DNA of 8,629 nucleotides from NCBI GenBank assembly GCA_041159745.1, contig JBEAXP010000147.1, positions 1 through 8,629 of the forward strand, in the 5' to 3' direction. Both the position numbers and the translations under genes were made by a program. This stretch comes from Casp-actino8 sp041159745 (GTDB lineage: Bacteria > Actinomycetota > Acidimicrobiia > Acidimicrobiales > Ilumatobacteraceae). The notes below the pieces were generated by a model. The model saw only the letters and a program-made list of their open reading frames with translations, had not been told where the DNA came from and made no database searches. Positions 1 to 7,286 of the stretch are shown here, piece after piece (positions within the stretch are counted from its first letter, which is position 1; each line of letters starts with the position of its first letter).

Positions 1-3000
1 CGATGTCGTCGCGGCACTCGGTGTCCACGGGTTGGTCCAGGGCGATCGTTTCGGATCCATCGACTTCGACGACACCAACCGGCGGAACGATCACGTCTCC
101 GGTGCGGGCGTCGCGGCGGGCCGCGACCTCGGTGGCATCGGGGAAGAGAGTGATCGTGGTCGCGCCGGACGGGACCGCGATCCGGAAACTCCCGTCCCCA
201 GTGTTCTCGACGTCGACATCGGTGTTCGCGGACCGCGCCCTCAGCGACACGCCTTGCGTCGCGGTGAGCCGAACCGTCAGTTCGTCGCCCACGACCGGGA
301 CCGTGAGCGACGGGCTCTCGTCGTCGATGGCGGGATACCACGCCGTGCTGACGTCGCCATCGATCGCGTACCACGGCAGCACCGACCGCGTGAGCGCACT
401 GCTCGACGAGACCTCGGGAAGAAGAGCCGACACACGAGCATCGACTCGAACCAAGGCGTCGATGGTGATCGCCTCGGCGCGGGGAGAATCGAACACGCGG
501 CGAATCGCCGTTTCGGGATCGCTGCGCCACGGGTCGACGGCATCGGCGGTGAGACGAGTGAAGACCCAACTGGTGGGGGCCTTGTACGTCGGCAGGGAGG
601 ACGCGCGGGGGACCCGAACGAACTCGGGGCGGCTCCGGTCGGGTGGGACCATCTCGGCCCAACCGACACCGTCGTGCCCGTCATCATCGACGTCGTCGAT
701 ACGAACCTCGACGCGGAGCCCGGGCGGCTGGAGCTCGATTCGCGATCGACCGTCGACGTCGTGAGCGACCCACCGGCCATTGTCGACGCGCACGGACAAC
801 CGTGTGATGCTCCGATCCGAATCGGCCGGTACGAGATCGAGGACGTCGAGGGGATGCTGGGACTCGAGAGCGATGATGTGGCCGCGCGGGTCGCGTCGTT
901 CTCCCACCGTCCACGCCGTGGTCGGGTCGCCGTCGATCGCCATCGATGGGCGGGACTCGGGTCGATAGGTGAGGTCGTAGCCGTAGCCGGTCGCTCGCGC
1001 GGTGATGTCGGATGCTTCGACGATCGTCTGGTCGTCGCTCGTCTGATCGGGGAAGACCGGTAGTCGCTGATCGAAGACGTCCTTCACCGAGATCACTCCG
1101 GTGAGGGGTTCGGTCGCACCCCACACCTCTTGAGAACTCCGCCAGTGGTGGGCCCGGCGACGGTTCGAGTCGGTGATCACGACGTCGGGCGTGGACGCGA
1201 GCGCACGTTCGAGCGATGCATCGTCGAGAGCGGCCGCTGTCAGCACGGGCCCGCTCACGAGCGGTGCGATGTCGACGAGGCCGGTTCCATCGGCCAGCAC
1301 GACGGTGGGGTTCACGACCGCTCGGTCGGCGGTGCCTGCGTCGTCCACCGCGTAGAGGCTGATCTCGGGCAGCGGGGTCGGGGGGAAGAGGGTGTCCTCG
1401 GCCGACCAGAACGAACTGGCATTCGTCGTGGGAGCTCCGAAGTCGGCGAGATGCGAGAGTCCGACGGCGCGGTCGAGTGCGAGTGCGGCGGTGCGCGCCG
1501 GCGGGATCGTGCCGAACCGCTCGTACTGATGCGTGTTCACGACCATCACGGTGTCGGCACCGAGTAGGCGGGCGATCGGAGCCACCGCGGCCGGGTCGAT
1601 GTCGCCGTTCTGGAAGGCGTCATCGAGTGCGTAGAGAAGATCCATGTGCGGGGCGCTGCCGAGGGGCAGCCAGTCGCGGCTGAGCAATCTCTTCTTGGTG
1701 AGTCCGGGAAGAATCGGGTCGACGGTGTAACCCCACCGATACGCGGCCGACTCGATTCCCGGCACGAGGAGGACCGAACCCGTGAAGCCGGCGTCGACGC
1801 GAGCGTCGAGATAGTCGGCGGCCTCGCTCCAGGCGGCTGGAATCTCGTTCGGTCGTTCCATGACCGGATCGACGAGTCGGCCGCCCACCATCGCGGGCAG
1901 ATTCACGACCGCGATCACGACGGCGAGAGCCGGTGCGGCGAGGTGCGGAGGCATTCGACCGAACGGCCGGCGACGCGCGAGGTGCTCGAGCGAGAGACCG
2001 GCTCCGATCGCGAGCGCGAGGATCACGAGCGGAACGGCACGCGTGGACGAACGCAGGGCCAGACTGAGTGCACTGGTGGGGTTGTCGGTGGCCGGATTCC
2101 ACAACGGCGACGCATCGTCGAACGGATGCGCGCCGATCGCGAGCACCGCGCCGACGAGGAGCATGGAGACGAGTGGTCGACGGACCTCGGATCGGATCCA
2201 CCGAAGGCCGCGCAATCCGAGCGCGACGATGGCGAAGCCGGCGACGATCACCGCCAGGTTGCCCATGTACGGAGTGGCGGCTGAGGTGAGGGCGACCACG
2301 TGATTGCGGTCGTAGAAGAGCCAGTAACCGAGACCGCGCAGCACTTCGATCGAACTGGACGTGGCCGCGGTGGACACCAAGGTTTCGCTGTACGAGAGAA
2401 CCGCGGCGCCGTGAGCGCCCTGAACGCGCAGACCGGCCAACCACCAGGCGCTCGCACCCAAGCCGACGGCGCCCAGGATCGACAGCGTCGACGCGATTCG
2501 CCGCCACGACTGGCCGCGCGTAGTCGCCACGAACCAGATGATCGGACCCGGCGCGATCATCAAGAGAGCCGTGGCGTTGAGTCCGCCGGTCGACGCGATC
2601 AGCAGACCGAAGACGCCGATGAGTCGGGGATCGCGCCGCTCGGCGATGCGAATCGTGACTCCGATGAGCCAACCCAACAGAGCCCAGGGCAACAGAAGAG
2701 CCGACGTGCGCGAGATGTACGGCAGGACGTAGGGCGAGAGTTGGTAGATGATCGCGGCGCACAGACCGGCGGTGGGCGACAATCGGAGCACGCGCGCCAA
2801 CCAGAGCACGCCGAGTCCGGCCAGAAGGAGTAGCGAGCCGGTCCAGAGGCGGTGAGCGATCCAGTCGGGAACTCCGAGCCGATCGAACACCGCGTAGAAC
2901 GGACCCGAGGGCCACAAGTAACCCACGTTCTGATGCGGCACCCAGCCGCCGAGTTGCCGGCCGTCCCACGACCAGATCGAGTCGGACACCAGACGGCCGG

Positions 3001-3115
3001 GATCGAGGTAGAGGTACAACTTGGTGTCGCCGGGTACGCGACCCGGCGCACTCGCCAGCAACGGGATGTAGGCGAGGGCGGCCAGAAGACAGATCCGGCG
3101 CACTCGTTCGCTCAA
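1..3115 (-). CDS. aftD: AftD-like alpha-(1->3)-arabinofuranosyltransferase, C-terminus cut by window edge
   Basis: Membrane glycosyltransferase of the GT-C fold. In mycobacteria AftD adds arabinofuranose from decaprenyl-phosphate-arabinose to arabinan of arabinogalactan and lipoarabinomannan, outside the membrane. I translated this frame by hand: it is open for 1038 codons from TTG at 3115 to the left edge with no stop (mycobacterial AftD is about 1400 residues). Residues 1-410 are rich in hydrophobic helices. Near the N-terminus is VPGDTK (27-32) followed by LDPGRL and VGYLWPSGPF (64-73), the AftD/DUF3367 signature; Asp30 is the likely GT-C catalytic acid (inference). A conserved-looking TDSNRRR lies at 648-654. 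The soluble part holds two similar stretches, AIDGDPTTAW (ending W735) and AIDGDVSTAW (ending W926), resembling F5/8 or discoidin-like sugar-binding modules. The TTG start is favoured because it overlaps the upstream stop (TTGA) and has GGAG seven bases ahead; GTG at 3103 is the alternative. Arg-rich or low-complexity ORFs in other frames here are shadows. The family is fairly sure, the exact acceptor is not. Confidence 0.88.
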   Translation of the reverse strand, partial: MSERVRRICLLAALAYIPLLASAPGRVPGDTKLYLYLDPGRLVSDSIWSWDGRQLGGWVPHQNVGYLWPSGPFYAVFDRLGVPDWIAHRLWTGSLLLLAGLGVLWLARVLRLSPTAGLCAAIIYQLSPYVLPYISRTSALLLPWALLGWLIGVTIRIAERRDPRLIGVFGLLIASTGGLNATALLMIAPGPIIWFVATTRGQSWRRIASTLSILGAVGLGASAWWLAGLRVQGAHGAAVLSYSETLVSTAATSSSIEVLRGLGYWLFYDRNHVVALTSAATPYMGNLAVIVAGFAIVALGLRGLRWIRSEVRRPLVSMLLVGAVLAIGAHPFDDASPLWNPATDNPTSALSLALRSSTRAVPLVILALAIGAGLSLEHLARRRPFGRMPPHLAAPALAVVIAVVNLPAMVGGRLVDPVMERPNEIPAAWSEAADYLDARVDAGFTGSVLLVPGIESAAYRWGYTVDPILPGLTKKRLLSRDWLPLGSAPHMDLLYALDDAFQNGDIDPAAVAPIARLLGADTVMVVNTHQYERFGTIPPARTAALALDRAVGLSHLADFGAPTTNASSFWSAEDTLFPPTPLPEISLYAVDDAGTADRAVVNPTVVLADGTGLVDIAPLVSGPVLTAAALDDASLERALASTPDVVITDSNRRRAHHWRSSQEVWGATEPLTGVISVKDVFDQRLPVFPDQTSDDQTIVEASDITARATGYGYDLTYRPESRPSMAIDGDPTTAWTVGERRDPRGHIIALESQHPLDVLDLVPADSDRSITRLSVRVDNGRWVAHDVDGRSRIELQPPGLRVEVRIDDVDDDGHDGVGWAEMVPPDRSRPEFVRVPRASSLPTYKAPTSWVFTRLTADAVDPWRSDPETAIRRVFDSPRAEAITIDALVRVDARVSALLPEVSSSSALTRSVLPWYAIDGDVSTAWYPAIDDESPSLTVPVVGDELTVRLTATQGVSLRARSANTDVDVENTGDGSFRIAVPSGATTITLFPDATEVAARRDARTGDVIVPPVGVVEVDGSETIALDQPVDTECRDDI

Positions 3116-4335
3116 GGGATCGCTCCGTACACGCCGTACAACGCGGTGAGCGCGACCAGACCGGCCCCCGACGTGGCCATGACGTAGGGCCACCAGTGCT
3201 TGCGCTTGTCGCTCTCGAGCCAGATGGCGGCGACGATCACGAGCGGAAACGCGGTGAACAAGAATCGCGGGCGAGCGGTCACGGTCGCGGGCAGGAGCAT
3301 GAGCGCCACGATCACCGCGCTGTAGGCGGCGGCGATGGGAGGGAGACCTCGTCGCCAGGCGATCCACACGAAGAAGATCGTGCACAGGAAAGACACCGCG
3401 GTGATGAGGTCGGTCGGCGACGTGAGTGGCTTGGTGAAGGCCTCGAGTGTGTTGCGAATGGCCGTGAGGCCGAATGAGGCGCCCTCTTTCCAGGCTTCAC
3501 CTTGGACGCGGAACCACACGCGGGACTCGCCGGTGTGACGGTCGATCCACCACTGGAAGAAGAGGAATCCGACGGGGGCGAGAAGCGGCGCGACGAGCGA
3601 TGACCACTGGCGCTTCGTCCTGATCGCGATGAGGGAAGCGATCGCGCAGGCGGCGACGACGGCGATGCCGTTCGGTCTGGTCGTGGTCGCGACGGCGGCC
3701 AGGACCCCGGCCAGTAGCCAGCGTTCTCGGGTGAGAGCCAGCAGGCAGGCGGCGGCCAGAACGAGCAGGAGGGCTTCGCTGTAGGCGAAGGACAGCACGA
3801 AACTGCCGGGGAAGATGGCGGTGAGCACCATGGCCACGCGCGCGTGTTCGGCTCCGAACCAGGCCCGGGTGAGCAGACCCACCAACACGATGAACACCGC
3901 ACCGAGCACGAGATTGAGGAACAGCGCGGCGAAGGTGTCGCCACCGGGGAGTACTCGGTCGACCGCGCGGACGAGGCCGGGAAAAGCCGGGAAGAAAGCG
4001 ACCCGTGCTTCGGGGTCGTCGTACGTGATTCCGTCGGGAACGAACGACGGGTATCCGCGGCGGACGATCCGCATGTACCAGATGCCGTCCCACGACGTGA
4101 GCACGTCGAGGATCATCGACGAGGCCGAGCGGGGGAGCACGGCCTCGCGGGCGTGCGGATCGGGTTTGGAAAAGTAGCCCCAGATCAATCGCTCGCGGAT
4201 CTTGTTGTCGTCGGCCCGAAGTTCGGCACCGACGATGGCGGCGCCGGCAACCACGCAGATGCGCGAGACGATGTAGGCGATGGCGGCGTGCCGGAGGGCC
4301 AGCCGCCAGGCGAGAGAGTCGCGCGAGTCGTTCAT
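3112..4335 (-). CDS. PIG-V-like GT-C glycosyltransferase (probable mannosyltransferase)
   Basis: A 407-residue polytopic membrane protein resembling the PIG-V mannosyltransferase family, which uses polyprenyl-phosphate-linked sugar on the extracytoplasmic face. Seen: a hydrophobic segment near residues 13-37, then an outside loop with SWDGIWY (81-87, Asp83 the likely catalytic acid), RRGYP (92-96) and AFFPAFPG (113-120), all typical of this family. A run of membrane helices follows, with TTRPNG (218-223) and ARPRFLF (354-360) in the positions where the family keeps conserved Arg-Pro motifs. Start: ATG at 4335 is preferred because the protein then opens with a short polar stretch before the first helix. 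An in-frame TTG at 4359 would add eight residues; neither has a good Shine-Dalgarno. The stop overlaps the TTG start of the aftD-like gene, so the two are probably one operon and one pathway. The sugar donor and acceptor cannot be read from sequence; mannose is assumed from the family. Confidence 0.85.
   Translation of the reverse strand: MNDSRDSLAWRLALRHAAIAYIVSRICVVAGAAIVGAELRADDNKIRERLIWGYFSKPDPHAREAVLPRSASSMILDVLTSWDGIWYMRIVRRGYPSFVPDGITYDDPEARVAFFPAFPGLVRAVDRVLPGGDTFAALFLNLVLGAVFIVLVGLLTRAWFGAEHARVAMVLTAIFPGSFVLSFAYSEALLLVLAAACLLALTRERWLLAGVLAAVATTTRPNGIAVVAACAIASLIAIRTKRQWSSLVAPLLAPVGFLFFQWWIDRHTGESRVWFRVQGEAWKEGASFGLTAIRNTLEAFTKPLTSPTDLITAVSFLCTIFFVWIAWRRGLPPIAAAYSAVIVALMLLPATVTARPRFLFTAFPLVIVAAIWLESDKRKHWWPYVMATSGAGLVALTALYGVYGAIP
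3123..3126 (-). promoter_or_regulatory. Shine-Dalgarno GGAG for the aftD-like gene
   Basis: GGAG on the minus strand, seven bases before TTG at 3115-3113. It lies inside the last codons of the upstream PIG-V-like gene, and the TTG overlaps that gene's TGA stop (TTGA). This decides for the rare TTG start over the GTG four codons later, and implies translational coupling of the two glycosyltransferases. Confidence 0.6.
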
Positions 4336-4412
4336 GGGTCGGCCAGCCGGAGCGAGCAAGGAGACGCTAACACGATGCGTCGGGACGTCTCGGGGAAGGC
4401 CAAACTGCAGAG
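4336..4412. promoter_or_regulatory. Divergent intergenic region, probable back-to-back promoters
   Basis: The only real non-coding gap in the window (77 bases), between the minus-strand glycosyltransferase pair and the plus-strand crotonase gene, so promoters for both must lie here or inside the gene starts. I see no convincing -35/-10 pair. TAGCGT (minus strand, 4369-4364) loosely fits an actinobacterial -10 for the left operon, without a good -35. Small inverted repeats lie here: GACGC (4363-4367) with GCGTC (4377-4381), and GAGACG (4361-4366) with CGTCTC (4386-4391). Arms this short can arise by chance in GC-rich DNA. Confidence 0.4.
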
Positions 4413-5219
4413 ATGAGCTCTGTGATCGTGGTCGAAAAGCCCCAACCCGGTGTCGAGGTCCTGCGTCTGAACCGACCCGACCGACTGAACGCCCTCACGT
4501 CCGAACTCGTGAGCGACTTCCACCGCCACCTCGATCGCATCGCCGTCGATCCGGAGTGCCGCGTGGTGATTCTCACCGGGGCGGGACGCGGCTTCTGCGC
4601 CGGACTCGACCTCACCGGTTACGGCGATCCGCCGCATTCGGCGCATCTCGGTCCGACTCAGCGGGGTCTGGCCACTCAGAAGCACATCGCGAGTCTGGTG
4701 ACCCACATGCGCGCCTTGCCACAACCGATCATCGCGGCCGTGAATGGCGCCGCCGCGGGCGGCGGGCTGGCGTTGGTGCTCGCGAGCGACATTCGCTTGG
4801 GTGCCCAGTCGTCGAAGTTCAACGTGGCTTTCGTGCGCATCGGATTCTCGGCTTGCGACATCGGGACTTCGTGGCTGTTGCCGCGCATCGTGGGTGCGTC
4901 GCGCGCGCAGGAGCTCATGCTCACCGGGCGAATCTTCGACTCGGCCGAAGCATTGCGCATCGGATTGCTGGTCGACGTGGTGGCGGACGATCAGCTGATG
5001 GCGGCCGCACTGGCCAAGGCCGACCAGGTGATCGCCAACACTCCGTTCGGCGTCTCGCTCACCAAGGAAGCGATGTGGTCGGCCCTCGAGATCCCGGGCA
5101 TGCAGGCGGCGATCGACTTGGAGAATCGTCAGCAGATCATGTCGTCGCACACCGACGACGCCCGTGAAGCCATGCGCGCCTTCATGGAGAAGCGCGCGCC
5201 GGAGTTCAAGAACCGCTAG
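4413..5219 (+). CDS. Enoyl-CoA hydratase/isomerase family protein (crotonase fold), non-canonical active site
   Basis: A 268-residue crotonase-superfamily protein, the usual length, expected to be cytoplasmic and to act on a CoA thioester. Seen: RLNRPDRLNAL (18-28), the first oxyanion-hole strand GRGFCAGLDL (58-67), and the second NGAAAGGGLAL (111-121) leading into ASDIRLG (124-130). Then FNVAFVRIGF and CDIGTSWLLPR (148-158). Aligned by eye with rat mitochondrial enoyl-CoA hydratase, the two catalytic glutamates (Glu144 and Glu164) fall on Ala120 and Phe140, so classical hydration by that pair is unlikely. Asp149 is a nearby acid that could serve another isomerase, hydrolase or lyase reaction (inference). 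ATG at 4413 is the only possible start: no ATG, GTG or TTG occurs in frame between it and the in-frame TAA at 4368. A purine-rich GGGGAAGG (4392-4399) lies 13 bases upstream, rather far for a Shine-Dalgarno. No fatty-acid degradation partner is adjacent. Confidence 0.9.
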   Translation: MSSVIVVEKPQPGVEVLRLNRPDRLNALTSELVSDFHRHLDRIAVDPECRVVILTGAGRGFCAGLDLTGYGDPPHSAHLGPTQRGLATQKHIASLVTHMRALPQPIIAAVNGAAAGGGLALVLASDIRLGAQSSKFNVAFVRIGFSACDIGTSWLLPRIVGASRAQELMLTGRIFDSAEALRIGLLVDVVADDQLMAAALAKADQVIANTPFGVSLTKEAMWSALEIPGMQAAIDLENRQQIMSSHTDDAREAMRAFMEKRAPEFKNR

Positions 5220-6231
5220 TGCGTACCGACACCGGGGCCTCGCCGCCGTGAATCGGATGGTGACAGGCCACGAAATGGTTGGGAGCGACTTCGCGAATCT
5301 GCGGTTCTTCGGTGCGGCAGCGATCGGTCGCGGCCGGGCAACGCGGGTTGAAGCGGCAGCCCGGGGGAGGAAGCACGGGTGACGGCGGCTCGCCCTCCGC
5401 GCGATGCGAAGCCACGGTGGCATTCGGGTCGGCGACCGGGATGCTCGACAGCAGAACGTTGGTGTAGTGGTGAGCCGGTCGGCGGTACAGGTCGTCGCTG
5501 GGTGCGATCTCGCAGAGCTTGCCGAGGTACATCACGCCCACGCGGTCGGAGATGTTCTTGACCACCGCGAGGTCGTGGGCGATGAACATGAGCGTGAGGC
5601 TGTAGTCGCGCTTCAGATCTTCGAGCAGATTCAGAACCTGCGCCTGAACGCTCACGTCGAGAGCCGAGACCGGCTCGTCGCAGATGATCATCTTGGGCTC
5701 GAGCACGAGTGCGCGCGCGATGCTGATGCGCTGGCACTGGCCGCCGCTGAACTGATACGCGCGCCGCGACGCCGCGACCGCGGGGTCGATGCCCACGTCC
5801 TCGAGAACCTTGTTCACCTTCGCGAGGCGCTCTTCCTTGGTGCCGACCTTCCAGATGTTGAGCGGCTCGAGCACGATGTCGCGAACACTGCGCCGCGGGT
5901 TGAGCGACGAAATGGGATCCTGGAAGATCATCTGGATATTGGTGCGCAGGCGCCGAATGGTCTCGGCGTCCAGCTGCGTCAGGTTCTGGCCATCGAAGAC
6001 GATGTCGCCGCTCTTGGGGCGCGGAATCTGCATGATGGCGCGGCCGGTCGTGCTCTTGCCGCAGCCCGACTCGCCCACGATCCCGAGGGTCTCGCCCTTC
6101 TTGGCGTCGAACGAGATGCCCGACACGGCGTTGACCTTGAGACCGGTACGACCGACCGGGAACTCGACGACCAGATCTCGCACCGACAGAAGCGCGTCGG
6201 GGCGAAGATGTGCTTGACCCGTACCAGCCAT
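5206..6231 (-). CDS. DppF/OppF-like peptide ABC transporter ATP-binding protein
   Basis: Cytoplasmic ATPase, 341 residues, one of the two non-identical ATPases of a Dpp/Opp-type importer; it pairs with the preceding gene product to drive uptake. Seen: Walker A GESGCGKST (53-61), Q-loop Gln104 in IFQDPISSLNP, signature FSGGQCQRI (161-169; most relatives have Leu first and a different residue where Cys166 stands), Walker B MIICDEP (181-187) with catalytic Glu186, and switch His219 in IAHD. The C-terminal oligopeptide/dipeptide extension carries GCRFNPRCP and Cys292, 298, 305 and 323, spaced C-x5-C-x6-C-x17-C, a pattern reported to bind an iron-sulphur cluster in DppD-type proteins. Start ATG at 6231 shares one base with the upstream TGA (TGATG) and has GGGAGG six bases ahead. 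The frame stays open upstream to 6654, but that extension is Arg/Pro-rich shadow sequence antisense-free of any domain. The 3' end overlaps the convergent crotonase gene by 14 bases. Substrate unknown. Confidence 0.93.
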   Translation of the reverse strand: MAGTGQAHLRPDALLSVRDLVVEFPVGRTGLKVNAVSGISFDAKKGETLGIVGESGCGKSTTGRAIMQIPRPKSGDIVFDGQNLTQLDAETIRRLRTNIQMIFQDPISSLNPRRSVRDIVLEPLNIWKVGTKEERLAKVNKVLEDVGIDPAVAASRRAYQFSGGQCQRISIARALVLEPKMIICDEPVSALDVSVQAQVLNLLEDLKRDYSLTLMFIAHDLAVVKNISDRVGVMYLGKLCEIAPSDDLYRRPAHHYTNVLLSSIPVADPNATVASHRAEGEPPSPVLPPPGCRFNPRCPAATDRCRTEEPQIREVAPNHFVACHHPIHGGEAPVSVRTSGS

Positions 6232-7286
6232 CAGTTGCCTCCCGTGCGACGGCCCAACGAGACCTGAACCTCGTTCCAACGATCGGAACCGACCGGATGG
6301 TGGCAGGCGAAGTAGTGGCCGGGCTCGGCCTGCTGCAGTTCGGGTTCGACCGAGGTGCACTTGTCGGTCGCGTACGGGCAGCGCGGACTGAAACGGCAAC
6401 CCGCTGGCGGTGAGATGAGATTCGGAGGACGGCCGCCGATGGTGGTGAGTCGCGTGTGGCTGGGGTCCTCGAGCTTCGGAATGCTCTGGAAGAGGGCCTC
6501 GGTGTAGGGCATCTTCATCTTCGAGAACAAGGTCGCGGTCGGCGCGATCTCGACGACCTTGCCGGCGTACATCACGACGATCTGGTCGGTGTGGCCGGCC
6601 ACGACTCCGAGGTCGTGCGTGACGAGCACGAGCGCCATGTTTCGCTCGCGGCATTGATCTTCGATCAGGTCGAGAATCTGCGCCTGGACGGTGACGTCGA
6701 GAGCAGTGGTGGGTTCGTCGGCGAAGAGCACCGAAGGTCCGCAGGCGAGCGCCATCGCGATCATGACGCGCTGACGCATGCCGCCGGAGAGCTCGAAGGC
6801 GTATTGCTCGAGGCGCTTCTCGGGCTCGGGAATGCCGACGTCCTGCAGCAACTTGAGGACGATTTCCTGGGCGTTCTCGCGAGTGGATCCGAGGTGGATG
6901 CGCAACGGCTCGGCCAATTGCTTGCCGATCTTCATGACCGGGTTGAGGGAGGTCATGGGGTCCTGGAAGATCATGGCCATTTCGGCGCCCCAGATCTTCT
7001 GGCGCTCCTTGAGACTCATGGTGGTGAGCTCGGTTCCCTCGAAAAGAACCGATCCTTTGCGGATCACGTTGCGGCGGGGAAGCAGGCCCATGATCGAGCG
7101 CGACAGGATCGTCTTGCCGCAGCCGGACTCGCCGACGATGCCCAGACGTTGTCCGTGGCCGAGAGTGAACGACACGCCGTCGACGGCCCGCACGACACCG
7201 CCCGCGGTGACGAAGTGGGTCGCCAGGTCTTCGATCTGGAGCAGCGTGCCGGTCTCGCGGCGGACTGCGGTCTGCAGAGTGCTCAT
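6231..7286 (-). CDS. DppD/OppD-like peptide ABC transporter ATP-binding protein
   Basis: Cytoplasmic ATPase, 351 residues, the first of the two ATPases of the importer. Seen: Walker A GESGCGKT (52-59), Q-loop Gln108 in IFQDPMTSLNP, signature LSGGMRQRV (166-174), which is the usual OppD/DppD form, Walker B VLFADEP (186-192) with Glu191, and His224 in VTHD. The C-terminal family extension has GCRFSPRCP (296-304) and Cys297, 303, 310 and 328 in the spacing C-x5-C-x6-C-x17-C, as in DppD-type proteins reported to hold a 4Fe-4S cluster. ATG at 7286 overlaps the upstream stop as ATGA, with GAGAGG seven bases ahead. The stop overlaps the DppF-like start. Position between a permease and the second ATPase is the standard B-C-D-F order. 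Peptide, nickel or another solute cannot be told from the ATPase alone. Confidence 0.94.
   Translation of the reverse strand: MSTLQTAVRRETGTLLQIEDLATHFVTAGGVVRAVDGVSFTLGHGQRLGIVGESGCGKTILSRSIMGLLPRRNVIRKGSVLFEGTELTTMSLKERQKIWGAEMAMIFQDPMTSLNPVMKIGKQLAEPLRIHLGSTRENAQEIVLKLLQDVGIPEPEKRLEQYAFELSGGMRQRVMIAMALACGPSVLFADEPTTALDVTVQAQILDLIEDQCRERNMALVLVTHDLGVVAGHTDQIVVMYAGKVVEIAPTATLFSKMKMPYTEALFQSIPKLEDPSHTRLTTIGGRPPNLISPPAGCRFSPRCPYATDKCTSVEPELQQAEPGHYFACHHPVGSDRWNEVQVSLGRRTGGN
6238..6243 (-). promoter_or_regulatory. Shine-Dalgarno GGGAGG for the DppF-like gene
   Basis: GGGAGG six bases before ATG at 6231, inside the last codons of the DppD-like gene. It fixes the start at 6231 against the longer open frame that reaches 6654 and, with the TGATG junction, indicates coupled translation. 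Confidence 0.75.

Noticed and set aside
32..1063. A 343-codon plus-strand open frame, Asp/Arg/Gly-rich
   Set aside because: It is the exact codon-aligned complement of the AftD-like frame; its length follows from the GC-rich codon use of that gene, and it has no recognisable motif.
1620..2969. A 449-codon minus-strand open frame
   Set aside because: Very Arg/Ser-rich with no hydrophobic segments; the overlapping minus frame encodes the AftD-like membrane protein with family motifs, so this is a shadow.
5215..5265. Possible bidirectional terminator at the convergent junction
   Set aside because: GC-rich, but I found no clear stem-loop followed by a T-run on either strand.
4332..5423. A 363-codon minus-strand open frame opposite the crotonase gene
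   Set aside because: The plus strand encodes a full-length crotonase with both oxyanion-hole motifs; the antisense frame shows only His/Arg-rich low-information sequence.
5404..6267. Plus-strand open frame of 287 codons opposite the DppF-like gene (similarly 6456-7475 opposite the DppD-like gene)
   Set aside because: Both are antisense shadows of ATPases with complete Walker, signature and switch motifs.
6232..6654. N-terminal extension of the DppF-like frame
   Set aside because: It overlaps the DppD-like coding region, is Arg/His/Pro-rich without a domain, and a strong GGGAGG site points to ATG at 6231.
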